Assembly (NCBI RefSeq): GCF_034480035.2
Contig: NZ_CP118753.2
Location: forward strand, 1,189,287-1,253,286
DNA length: 64,000 nt
DNA from: Methanosphaera sp. ISO3-F5
GTDB lineage: Archaea > Methanobacteriota > Methanobacteria > Methanobacteriales > Methanobacteriaceae
Reading direction: 5' to 3'
Shown here: positions 1-8,899 of the stretch, one piece after another
Position numbering within the stretch: the first letter of the stretch is position 1
Layout: the number at the start of each line of letters is the position of its first letter
Translations under genes and position numbers: made by a program
Notes under the pieces: generated by a model
What the model was told of the DNA's origin: nothing
Database searches by the model: none
Seen by the model: only the letters and a program-made list of their open reading frames with translations

Positions 1-1
1 A

Positions 2-1027
2 GATGGTGAATACTCTGCAACCAGTTATATTGATGATGACAGCTTCCAGAAGGAACATATAAAAATACATGTAACAGTAAAGATTAAAGACGATAATTTA
101 ACAGTGGACTTCACTGGAACAGATAAACAAGTGAAAGGATTTGTAAATACAAGTATTGTCACAGCAACAGCTGCTAGTGGTATTGCATCTTTATGGTTTT
201 TAGGTGCAGATATTCCACGAAATGGAGGGGCATTCAATGCTATAAATGTGGTTCTTCCAAAGGGGTCACTGGTTAATCCATATGAACCAGCACCAATGAC
301 ATTATCCACATTAACTCCTGCTAGTGAGATAATCGGAACAATTTTCAAAGCATTGAATAAGGCTGTTCCTGACAGGTTACCTGCAGGTTACGGTAATTAT
401 ATTGGACCATCATATTATGGTATTGATCCTCGTAATGGCAGATTTTATGTTGGATTTTCATTCTGTTCACTTGGAAGTGGTGGCGCTATGAATGGATTAG
501 ATGGTAAACCTTACATGTCACCAATGTCCAATTATGGTGGTGTTAAAGCACCAAATATTGAATCTAATGAAGTACAGTATCCACATATTACATTAAGACA
601 TGAAATGGAATGTGACACTGCAGGTGCTGGAGAATTCCGGGGCGGTGCAGGTATTGAATATGCTTTCCAGATTTATGATGAAAGCAGTGAAATTGTAATG
701 TTTGGTGATGGTATTTATAATGCACCATATGGATTGAATGGAGGTAAAGATGGATCCTTTAATAAACCTTTATTTAAGCATGATGGTAAATGGATACAAA
801 CAGAATCAAAGGAATATCCACGTAAAGTATCTAAGGGTGATATAGTATCCATTCATTCTGCTGGTGGAGGTGGATATGGAAATCCATATAAACGTGACAT
901 GAATAAAGTATTGGAAGATTATCTTGATGATTTAATATCAAAAGAAAATGCTCTTAAAGTTTATGGTGTTGTAATAAATGATGATGATACACTCAATATT
1001 GAAGAAACTTTAAAAGTTAGGGGTTAA
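2..1027 (+). CDS. Hydantoinase B / oxoprolinase subunit (HyuB-like), 5' truncated by window edge
   Basis: The reading frame is open from base 2, so the gene starts outside the window; the GTG at 104 is only an internal codon. The visible 341 residues match the C-terminal two thirds of the hydantoinase B/5-oxoprolinase family: an early DGEYSATSYIDDD segment, VDFTGTD, a Gly-rich middle and the late GDIVSIHSAGGGGYGNP motif. Family members act with a HyuA partner in ATP-dependent opening of hydantoin or 5-oxoproline rings, in the cytoplasm; the partner is presumably upstream. The substrate here cannot be inferred. The next gene begins 3 bases after the stop, so the two are probably co-transcribed. 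Confidence 0.9.
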   Translation, partial: DGEYSATSYIDDDSFQKEHIKIHVTVKIKDDNLTVDFTGTDKQVKGFVNTSIVTATAASGIASLWFLGADIPRNGGAFNAINVVLPKGSLVNPYEPAPMTLSTLTPASEIIGTIFKALNKAVPDRLPAGYGNYIGPSYYGIDPRNGRFYVGFSFCSLGSGGAMNGLDGKPYMSPMSNYGGVKAPNIESNEVQYPHITLRHEMECDTAGAGEFRGGAGIEYAFQIYDESSEIVMFGDGIYNAPYGLNGGKDGSFNKPLFKHDGKWIQTESKEYPRKVSKGDIVSIHSAGGGGYGNPYKRDMNKVLEDYLDDLISKENALKVYGVVINDDDTLNIEETLKVRG

Positions 1028-1030
1028 AGT

Positions 1031-1393
1031 ATGTTTAAATTTTCATTTGGTTCAGGAAATACATTAGTTGATTATACTATTGAAAGAGTAGGTGATGATT
1101 TACATATTTCTATAACCGGTGGTGATATTCATATTGGTGGTATTGGTTTAGTAAGTAATGAAAGTTATAATATACTATCAGTTCAGAATCATAGAGAGTA
1201 TGAACTTATACAACCATTAGCTAAAAGATTAACAAAATATGAGGATATAACTATCTTAATAAGTGCTGGTATACATGTTGATGACATAACTTTAGATGAG
1301 ATTAAAGAGATTGTTGAAAATAATAATATAGCAATAGATAAGATAGACAAATTTATTTGTTCAGAATATGAAATGTTTCATGAATTTATGTAA
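1031..1393 (+). CDS. LpdD-like small protein (prenylated flavin chaperone-like domain)
   Basis: A 120-residue protein translated 3 bases after the hydantoinase B-like gene, so very likely the same operon. It has a GSGNTLVDYTIERVGDDLHISITGG start, a GGDIHIGG motif and a later SAGIHVDDIT stretch, which resemble the small LpdD-like family that accompanies UbiD-type decarboxylases and also occurs in archaeal hydantoinase operons. No membrane segment or signal peptide. The family link rests on motif memory, not on a search; the alternative is an unassigned accessory subunit of the hydantoinase. Confidence 0.5.
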   Translation: MFKFSFGSGNTLVDYTIERVGDDLHISITGGDIHIGGIGLVSNESYNILSVQNHREYELIQPLAKRLTKYEDITILISAGIHVDDITLDEIKEIVENNNIAIDKIDKFICSEYEMFHEFM

Positions 1394-1422
1394 TAACATT
1401 TAATACATTATTTTTTTCTTAT

Positions 1423-1550
1423 TTTTAGTTTAAACTAAAATTATAATCACAAATTTAGTATAAACTAAAATTATTACTTTTTTTATCATATAATTTAATA
1501 ATTAATACTATTTTTTAGTTTAACTTAAAAATAGTTAGTTTTATAAACTA
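1423..1550. promoter_or_regulatory. Cluster of four related palindromes (candidate operators) upstream of the CDF transporter
   Basis: The 198-base gap before the CDF gene holds a perfect 18-bp palindrome TTTTAGTTTAAACTAAAA at 1423-1440 and three variants: TTTAGTATAAACTAAA at 1454-1469, TTTTAGTTTAACTTAAAA at 1513-1530, and TTAGTTT-3 nt-AAACTAA at 1536-1552 or so. Repeated dyads of this type are typical of dimeric regulators. The layout suggests a metal-dependent repressor (DtxR/MntR type) acting on the transporter, which is inference. Confidence 0.55.
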
Positions 1551-1591
1551 ATTAATCATAATAATAATTAAATAAATATTACGTGGTTAAT

Positions 1592-2485
1592 ATGACTGAA
1601 TATTATGATAAAATAAGACGTGTACTATTAATAGTCCTAATCAGTAATTTAATAATAGGTTTAGCAAAAGTACTTTATGGAATTAATACAAACGTTCTAA
1701 GTATAACTGCTGATGGTTATGACTCTTTATTAGATGCATTGACTAATATTATAGGAATAATAGCAGTATACATTTCAGGAAAACCATACGATGCAGAACA
1801 CCGTTATGGTCATACAAAAGTAGAAACTTTTGCATCAATTCTAATATCTGCAACATTATTTATAGTAGCCTATGAAATTATCACAACAGCTATAGATAGA
1901 TTCTTTAATCATATAGTACCAAGTATTAGTATATCCACATATAGCGTACTAATAATTACACTTATTATCACAGTAGTAATATCACGTTATGAAAAGAAAA
2001 TGGGTGAAAAATACAATAGTAATCTTTTAATATCAGATAGTGAACATATTAAAAGTGATGCATTAGCAACTGGAATAATAATTCTAAGTTTAATATTTAT
2101 ACAGAATGGACTAACAATTCTTGATCCAATATTATCCATATTAATTTCATTAATGATTATGAAAACAGGAGCATCAATACTTAAGACCAACCTAGACATC
2201 TTATTAGACATAAACATTATTGACTGTGATATTATAAAAGATGAATTAAAATTTATTTATGGAGTTAATAACATACATAATGTAAGAACTCGCGGAACAA
2301 ATTCTGCAGTATATGTTGATATGCATCTAGTAGTTGATGATAATTTAACTATCGAACAGGCACATCAAATATCTAAATCTTGTAAAAATACATTATATAA
2401 GAAGCATCCAGAAATCAAAGATATATTAATTCAACTGGAACCAAATAGTGGTTTATATGATGAAATAAACTATAAACATTTATAG
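1592..2485 (+). CDS. Cation diffusion facilitator (CDF) family metal transporter
   Basis: A 297-residue integral membrane protein of usual CDF length, exporting divalent metals (Zn, Fe, Mn or Co) by proton antiport. The helix 2 metal motif (ADGYDSLLD, D41 and D48) is present, followed by HRYGH (70-74), the helix 5 motif EHIKSDA (H152, D156) and a C-terminal cytoplasmic ferredoxin-like dimerisation domain (from about 215). I chose ATG 1592 over GTG 1583 because a GTGG stretch lies just upstream of the ATG. The palindrome cluster in front suggests metal-dependent regulation. Which metal is moved is not visible. Confidence 0.9.
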   Translation: MTEYYDKIRRVLLIVLISNLIIGLAKVLYGINTNVLSITADGYDSLLDALTNIIGIIAVYISGKPYDAEHRYGHTKVETFASILISATLFIVAYEIITTAIDRFFNHIVPSISISTYSVLIITLIITVVISRYEKKMGEKYNSNLLISDSEHIKSDALATGIIILSLIFIQNGLTILDPILSILISLMIMKTGASILKTNLDILLDINIIDCDIIKDELKFIYGVNNIHNVRTRGTNSAVYVDMHLVVDDNLTIEQAHQISKSCKNTLYKKHPEIKDILIQLEPNSGLYDEINYKHL

Positions 2486-2494
2486 TGTGATAAT

Positions 2495-3202
2495 ATGAAG
2501 AATGTGAGAAAACCTGAAGGTAAAAAAGGCGAAGAAGTATTGGAACGTATGAATAAGAATCATACCCCAGTATCATTATGGGCTTTATCACACCTTAATA
2601 TAGAAGATAATGCTCATGTATTGGATATTGGTTGTGGTGGTGGAATTAATCTGGAACGTTTACATAAATTATCGCCCAATGGTAAAACTGTTGGTATTGA
2701 TTATAGTAGCACAAGTGTGAAAAAGTCAATTGATTTTAATAAGGATTATGTTGAAGAGGGTAAAATTAGTGTAATTGAAGCTAATGTCCAAAATATTCCA
2801 TTAGAAGATAATTCTATAGATATTGCAACTGCGTTTGAAACGGTTTATTTCTGGCCAGATATTGTTAATAGTTTTAGGGAAGTAAGACGTGTTTTAAAGG
2901 ATGATGGATTATTTATGATAGTTCTTACTACCAATGGTGATAAAGATAATTTGTATGAGGATTTAAAAAAGCAAGTTGAGTTAGAAGTATATGATGATGA
3001 GGAATTGTTTTCTTTATTAAAAGATGCTGGTTTTATTGAGTTAACTGCTTTTATTAAGGTTCATGATACTAAAAAGGAACATATTAGATCATTTGTAGAT
3101 GGTAGTTTTAATGAGATTATTATTGATGATAATTTTGTTGATGATGTTGATGATGGTCATCATATGGCTCCAGAATGGTTATGTGTTGTTGCAAAAAAAT
3201 AA
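2495..3202 (+). CDS. Class I SAM-dependent methyltransferase
   Basis: A 235-residue Rossmann-fold methyltransferase of the UbiE/Methyltransf_11 type. Motif I is LDIGCGGG (43-50), the acidic end of strand 2 is in VGIDYSS, motif post-I/II is in LEDNSIDIATAFETVYFWP, followed by EVRRVLKDDGLFMIV. Start ATG 2495 follows a GTGATA stretch and lies 9 bases after the CDF gene, so the pair may be one transcript. The acceptor substrate (metabolite, lipid or toxic metal/arsenic) is not visible; there is no obvious Cys pattern for arsenite methylation. Confidence 0.85.
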   Translation: MKNVRKPEGKKGEEVLERMNKNHTPVSLWALSHLNIEDNAHVLDIGCGGGINLERLHKLSPNGKTVGIDYSSTSVKKSIDFNKDYVEEGKISVIEANVQNIPLEDNSIDIATAFETVYFWPDIVNSFREVRRVLKDDGLFMIVLTTNGDKDNLYEDLKKQVELEVYDDEELFSLLKDAGFIELTAFIKVHDTKKEHIRSFVDGSFNEIIIDDNFVDDVDDGHHMAPEWLCVVAKK

Positions 3203-3807
3203 TAAATTTGTATATAATTTGTACATATTAGTAACATTTATATACTATATATGCTAATTTAATATTGTGTACAAAAAATATACACATATCTATATCGTGA
3301 AGAAAGTATAAATTAATTAGCCAAAGACAAATAAACTTAAAAAACTTCACAAAACTTATTAATTAAATAATATCGGAAAAACTTAAAATGAATAAAACAA
3401 GAATACATATAATAAGAGATTTTAAGTTTTAAATACTAAAAACATAAATTAAGAAAACTTAATTTATTTTTACTTTTTTTATAATATATAAATAAACAGT
3501 TATAACAATTTAAAAATTTCATTATTAATAAAAATGGAATAATATATTTAATATTTTATTTTATAAAAAACCATAATTAAAGAAATTCTAGTAAATATAT
3601 TACATTCAAGATAATTTTAAATAATAATTATTATAATAATTACAATACAATTTATTTTTTTAATATCCTAAAATATTCCATTTTTAGTAACTAACTATTT
3701 CTAGCAATATTTTAAAAACTTTATTGCTAATAATAAATTGGATTATTTTATATATAAATATTTTGTTTTTTAAATCCAAAAATAATATTATTTCTCAACA
3801 CCCCATA

Positions 3808-3901
3808 GATTACTTACCAAGACCCCTTTGATTACTTACCAAGACCCCCCTTGATTAGTTACCAGAACCCCTTATTACTTACCAAGAGCCCTTGGATTAC
3901 C
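3808..3901. repeat. Tandem array of a 21-23 bp pyrimidine-rich unit, inverse of the array at 62 kb
   Basis: Four full units and a partial fifth, each of the form GATTACTTACCAAGACCCC plus a few bases, start near 3808, 3830, 3853, 3874 and 3895. The C-run length varies between 3 and 6. The same unit in reverse complement is tandemly repeated at 61999-62080. No coding frame runs through it. Confidence 0.85.
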
Positions 3902-3934
3902 TTTATATTAAACAAAAAACAACCATTAAACAAG

Positions 3935-4055
3935 GAAAAAAGAATGATGTATATAGGCTTATCGGAAGGGGAAGAAAGATCTATAACACATATCTTATAA
4001 AAAAAGACCTACCTAAACGGAGGATCTAAAAACTATATCTTATTTTTTTAAGATA
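3935..4055 (+). ncRNA. Possible small RNA or regulatory patch with hairpin
   Basis: Within an almost pure A/T intergenic region this 120-base patch is visibly richer in G and C (for example GGCTTATCGGAAGGGGAAG and CCTACCTAAACGGAGGATC) and ends in a perfect 7-bp stem, TATCTTA (4036-4042) with TAAGATA (4049-4055), around a T-run. It contains only an 18-codon frame. Local base composition and a terminal hairpin are suggestive of an RNA, nothing more; no family is recognised. Confidence 0.2.
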
Positions 4056-4154
4056 ATTTTAAGTCAATACATTTGGTGATTAAATATAAATCATCCAAAT
4101 AAACTTTTAATTATTAAATACTTTACTTTATATACTTATTATTAGGTGAATTCT

Positions 4155-4577
4155 ATGGAATTTTTTAATAAAGTAAATCTTAAACAATTTAAAACATTAA
4201 AATACATTACAGAAAATGTTCAAGATGACCATATAATGTGTAAAATAAACTGTGAATTACGATCCGATAAAATTGACACACCCTTCTATTTAGACACAGA
4301 AGTATCAATATCCCATTGCACAGGCACATATAACAAAGGAATACTACATGCAATGGATGTATTTAAACACCATCGAATGTATAATATAACAGAAAACAAA
4401 TATAATGAAATTAAAGATATAATAGAATCAACATTCACACAAGATAATTCTCATATAAAAACGGAACTATCCGAAAAATCAGATATAATAAAAATAGAAG
4501 TAATGGAAGTATCCGATTTGAAGGAAATATTTAACCAATACCAAGAATTCTTTGACATTATAGACGAATTAGCTTAA
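4155..4577 (+). CDS. Hypothetical protein
   Basis: A 140-residue soluble, acidic protein that I do not recognise. ATG 4155 is preceded by AGGTGA at 4144-4149, a good archaeal ribosome binding site, so this start is preferred to the GTG inside that site. It has one Cys-His pair (SISHCTGTYNKG) and no signal peptide or membrane segment. It stands alone between a long non-coding region and the broken glycosyltransferase gene. Confidence 0.6.
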   Translation: MEFFNKVNLKQFKTLKYITENVQDDHIMCKINCELRSDKIDTPFYLDTEVSISHCTGTYNKGILHAMDVFKHHRMYNITENKYNEIKDIIESTFTQDNSHIKTELSEKSDIIKIEVMEVSDLKEIFNQYQEFFDIIDELA

Positions 4578-4749
4578 CAAAGCTAATCTATTCAGTTCAT
4601 ATAATAATTAATATTTCTTTAACAAATTTTATTTTAAAAAATTTTTTTTATTATACATATATTATTATAAATTATCAAAAATAAAGAATTATATAATAAA
4701 CTTTACTTAATAATTGATTAAATTATTACTACAAGGGGATAATGTAATT

Positions 4750-6957
4750 ATGTCTTTATTAGATAAAATAAACGATTCCATACCAGAATTAGATAATAAA
4801 GATTCTTCTAATCATACTAATTCACAAAATTTAGATAAAATTGAAGAAAAATACACTAATGCTATTCAGGAAAACAAAAAATTAAAAGAACAATTAAAAA
4901 AAAGCAAATGCCATTAATAAAAAAAACCGCACAGAAAATAACGAACTAAAAGCCTTGATTCAAGATTATAGTTCACAGATTGATTCATTGAAAAAATCAT
5001 ATGAGGGAAGAATAAATAATTAAAAGATCAAATTAATTTCGAAAAAGAAATTAATGAAAAATATTTAACTAAACTGGTTAAATCAAATAATGACTTGTAC
5101 TCTAACATAAATGAATACAAAGATAAACAATCACAGAGTAATAAAGAATTAGTGTCCTTATTAAATAACCAACAAAAATCCCTTGAAGAGAATAAAAGAA
5201 GTACAGAAGAAATTAATGTTATTAAAGATTTAATTACTCATAAAGAGGAAGAATTTACTAACATTATTAATGAATTAAGGGAAGATTCATCCATATTAAA
5301 AAATGAATTAATGGCTGATTCTTCTAAGTTAAGGAATGAATTATCAACCCAAGTATCCAATCAAACTAATAATATTCAAAAAGCATTATCAGATAATGGA
5401 AATGAAACAGTTAACCAATTAATTAATGGGAATGAAACAGTTAACCAATTAATTAATTGGAATGAAACATTAAATCAGTTAATTAATGATAATTTCAGAC
5501 AATTAAATGATAATATTTCACAGAATGATCAAAAGTCTATGGTTATTTCTTCAGCTATTTTAGAAAAAATTAATGATATAAATTATAACAAGAATTTTGA
5601 AGATATGAAATCTTTAGTAGCTGATAATAAAAAAGAACTTACCGAAACTTATGATAAAATTATTAATGTGTACAATGAGACTTCAGAAAAACTTATTGAT
5701 GATGTTATGGAAAGAATTAAGGTTAGTAATAATGAATTAATTTCAAATATTTCTGATGATTCTATTAAGACTAAGATTAATATTTTGAATAAAATTTCTG
5801 ATGATTTACATAGGGGTAATTATGTTAATTTAATGGCTTATAAAAAGATTAAAGATTTGAATTTGTTTGATGAAGTATATTATAAGAGAACTTATGATTA
5901 TACATTGGATATTGACCCTTTATTGCATTTTATTTATAAGGGTTATGACGAGAATAAAAAACCTTCTCCAGAATTTGATCCAATGGAATATAAACAATCC
6001 CATGAAAACATTAAAAAGTCAGGTCTTAATCCGCTAGTTTATTTTGTAAACCGTGGAATAAATGAAGGAAACATTAAAATAAACAATGACTTAGAAGAAG
6101 TTAAACATATCAACAAATATACTATAGATGAGGATATTGAAAACTTTGATATTAGAGGAGTTAAAAAAAGTAAGAGAAAACCAAGACTAATAGTATCCAC
6201 AACATCCGTACCCGAACATATGAATGATCTTCACTATACATTATACTCCCTACTAAATCAACAACTAAAAGCAGATAAAGTAATATTATGGTTAAATGAA
6301 GACAAATATCCTAACCAGGAAATAGACTTACCACGAGAAGTGTTAAAACTAAAACAAAACGGTTTATCAATAAGATTCACAAAAAACTATAAAAATTTTA
6401 ACTCAATTATACCAGTACTAACAACATACCCTAATGATATAATCATCACAGCTAATGACAACATATACTATCCACAAGACTGGCTAAAAAACTTATATAA
6501 TACTCATAAAAACAATCCAGAAAACATTATAACATATAAAACACAAAACATAACAACAAACTCAGAAAATAATATTGAAGAATACGAAAAATGGGAATTA
6601 AATAATAATCAGAAAAATATATCCTATCGTAATATAGCAAACCATAAGGCAGGAGTATTATACCCTCCTAAAACATTACACGAAGATCTCATAAATAACA
6701 ACAAATTTAATAAGTATTCAGAAAACATAGATACATGGTTATGGGCTATGACCATACTTAATCATAATAAAATAAAAACAATACCTAATGACTTAATTTA
6801 TGAATTAACTTATGTTAATCCGGCACGTGAAATAAAATTATTTAATAACCATAAAAAAATTCATAAAAATACTAAAACAGATATAAATACATCCCTTAAA
6901 AACATAGTAAATAAATATCCAGAAATAATAAATATTATCAATGAAGAAAAAAATTAG
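4750..6957 (+). pseudogene. Coiled-coil glycosyltransferase (family 2-like), frame broken twice in the N-terminal part
   Basis: Start ATG 4750 follows AAGGGGAT. The first frame stops at 4917; a second frame covers about 4920-5022, and the rest (from about 5024) runs to 6957. Removing one A from the 8-A run near 4897 and adding one base near 5020 joins the three frames. The protein has a long coiled-coil N-terminus with three exact-length 10-residue repeats (5398-5487), a DPLLHFIYKGYDENK motif seen in cell-surface polysaccharide enzymes, then a glycosyltransferase domain with RLIVSTTSVP, KADKVILWLNEDKYP and TANDNIYYPQDW. The usual DDD before YYP reads NDN. Expected role is cell-surface glycan synthesis. 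The main 3' frame is intact and may still make protein. Confidence 0.65.
5398..5487 (+). repeat. Three tandem 30-bp units inside the glycosyltransferase coiled coil
   Basis: Units at 5398-5427, 5428-5457 and 5458-5487 encode GNETVNQLIN, GNETVNQLIN and WNETLNQLIN. The first two differ by only one base, suggesting recent duplication in a coiled-coil linker. Confidence 0.85.
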
Positions 6958-6965
6958 TGATAACA

Positions 6966-7943
6966 ATGCAAGAAGAATATGAAAAAGCAGGAAAAATAGC
7001 TTCTAAAGTACGTAAAGAAGCAGCAAAAAAAATAACTGCAGGTATGAAAGTAATTGACTTTATTGATTGGATTGAATCAGAAATTACAAGTCAAGGTGTA
7101 GGCTTATCTTTTCCATGTAATATTTCCATTAACCAGATAGCTGCACACTACACTTCACCACCAAACGATGATACAATATTCTGCTATGGAGATATTGTAA
7201 AAATAGATTTAGGTGCAGAAGTAAACGGATACATCTCCGATACTGCTGTTACAGTAGTAGTTGAAGGAGATAATGTTGAACCAGTAGATGAACAAGGAAA
7301 TCCTCTTAAAATGCCCGGCAGATTAGATGATGGTAATCCAGTAGTTACAGATGAAGATATTGAATTAAGACAAAATCTAGTGGAAGCTAGTAGTAGTGCT
7401 TTAGAAAATGTTTTAAGCATTGTAAAAGATGGTGTAACATTAAATGAGATAGGTAAAACCGTCCAGGATACTATTAATTCCTATGGATTTACTCCTATTG
7501 TTAGTTTAGCAGGTCATAGTCTTGAACAGAACAATTTACATGCTGGTATATCCATCCCAAATTATCCGGATGCCAGTACTTACACATTAAAAGAGGGAGA
7601 TCATGTTGCAATTGAGCCTTTTGCCTCTAGTGGTGCTGGTATAACTAGTGATATTCCCGAGTATTATATTTATTCATTTATGAACAATAAGCCTGTTCGT
7701 AATCCTCAGGCTAAAATATTATTAAAAAATATTTCAAAAAATAACAGGTATTTCCCTTTTGCTCAAAGGCATGTGAAAACTAGTATGGACAATAATCATT
7801 TTATGCGTGCTCTACGTCCTTTGATTATGAATGGTTCTATTTATCCTCATGCAGTCCTTAAGGATAAGGCTGATGGTATGGTTGCTCAAACTGAGCATAC
7901 TGTTATTGTAGAAAAAGAAGGTTGTGAAGTTACAACCTTATAA
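6966..7943 (+). CDS. map: Methionine aminopeptidase, type II
   Basis: Removes the initiator methionine from new proteins. The pita-bread fold metal ligands are in KIDLGA and ISDTAVT (two Asp), GHSLEQNNLHAG (His), IEPF (Glu) and QTEHTV (Glu). The archaeal/eukaryal type II arrangement is supported by the insert between GHSLE and the C-terminus (HVKTSMDNNHFMRALRPL). ATG 6966 is preceded by GTGATAAC overlapping the upstream stop. At 325 residues it is longer than most archaeal enzymes because of an extra segment (VEPVDEQGNPLKMPGRL region, about residues 105-130) after the second Asp ligand. The end overlaps the convergent gene by 6 bases. Confidence 0.93.
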   Translation: MQEEYEKAGKIASKVRKEAAKKITAGMKVIDFIDWIESEITSQGVGLSFPCNISINQIAAHYTSPPNDDTIFCYGDIVKIDLGAEVNGYISDTAVTVVVEGDNVEPVDEQGNPLKMPGRLDDGNPVVTDEDIELRQNLVEASSSALENVLSIVKDGVTLNEIGKTVQDTINSYGFTPIVSLAGHSLEQNNLHAGISIPNYPDASTYTLKEGDHVAIEPFASSGAGITSDIPEYYIYSFMNNKPVRNPQAKILLKNISKNNRYFPFAQRHVKTSMDNNHFMRALRPLIMNGSIYPHAVLKDKADGMVAQTEHTVIVEKEGCEVTTL

Positions 7944-8801
7944 TTTAACTATTTTTTTTTTTGAAAGATTAATTTTGTATATTACGTCCCTTATTGTTGT
8001 TATTACAGGTATTAATAAGAACAGGTATATGCAACGTGGGGATACATTATAATCTAATAAGTTTATGATGATTGTTAATATCATTGTTATTAGAAATGTT
8101 TCTAAAACATATTTTCTTTCTTTGTCACTTGGTTCGTTTTCTAGGAAGTTTCTGCTATATGCATAATTGTATAGGTATGTGAATGATGCTAATACTATAA
8201 ATACATTCAGTCCGAATATTGCTTCTGATAGGAAGAAATGTGAATAATTACCTATTATGGATGTGGTGAATGGTATGAATGATATGCTTAATAAGAATAA
8301 CATGTTTATCCATAGGTAGGGTATGTTTAATTTCCTGATTTTAATAAATTCATGATGGTAAATCCAGAATGATGCTAATAATACGAAACTAATTATTGTT
8401 ATTCCTATTGTTGGAAGTAAGTTTGTTATGAATGTTATGAAGTTTGTGTAATTGGTTATTTCTATCTCGGGTAATGATACTCCGAATATTAATAATGTCA
8501 TTACCATTCCAAAGATTCCATCTGTTAATCCGAGAAGTCTGCCAGGATCAATATCTATATCTATTTCCAATGCATTAATAATTCTTTCATAGTAGTTTAG
8601 TTTTTGATTTATTCTGTTTAAGTCTTCAATATTGGGATTGTCATCATTCTTAATTTCATTCAGGTCATTTAGTAGTTTTTTATATCTTTTTTTATTTTTG
8701 TGTTTGTCTTTTTCTTTGATATAATCTAGTTTCTCTGTTATGTCTTCTAACATTTCTTTAATTTCTTTTTCATCATTTGATTCTATGTTAACACTATCCA
8801 C
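7938..8801 (-). CDS. TMEM175/DUF1211 family membrane protein, putative potassium channel
   Basis: A 287-residue protein with about 95 charged, coiled-coil N-terminal residues followed by six predicted membrane helices. The first helix carries RLLGLTDGIFGMVMTLLIFG, the family's (R)xxx(F/L)xDG(I/V)F signature that lines the pore in TMEM175. A prokaryotic TMEM175 is normally about 200 residues, so the coiled-coil extension is unusual. It is divergent from the next gene and convergent with map. A decayed second homologue lies at 32770-33337. Confidence 0.85.
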   Translation of the reverse strand: MDSVNIESNDEKEIKEMLEDITEKLDYIKEKDKHKNKKRYKKLLNDLNEIKNDDNPNIEDLNRINQKLNYYERIINALEIDIDIDPGRLLGLTDGIFGMVMTLLIFGVSLPEIEITNYTNFITFITNLLPTIGITIISFVLLASFWIYHHEFIKIRKLNIPYLWINMLFLLSISFIPFTTSIIGNYSHFFLSEAIFGLNVFIVLASFTYLYNYAYSRNFLENEPSDKERKYVLETFLITMILTIIINLLDYNVSPRCIYLFLLIPVITTIRDVIYKINLSKKKIVKL

Positions 8802-8899
8802 ATTTTATGTTATTCTTTATATTTTTTATTCATCATATTTTTTTGTTAAATTATTTTTTTTCATTAATTATTTCAATTATTTTTATCATATATGAATAT

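Larger units (their letters stand above)
3203..4154. other. Long AT-rich intergenic region
   Basis: No protein gene is supported in these 950 bases. The first 600 bases are low-complexity A/T. The part from 3808 to 3901 holds a tandem repeat array and 3935-4055 holds a less AT-rich patch with a hairpin; both are listed separately. The last 90 bases should contain the promoter of the next gene (AT-rich stretch at 4120-4140). Confidence 0.6.

Noticed and set aside
1583..1591. GTG start for the CDF transporter
   Set aside because: The GTGG it lies in better serves as the binding site for the ATG at 1592.
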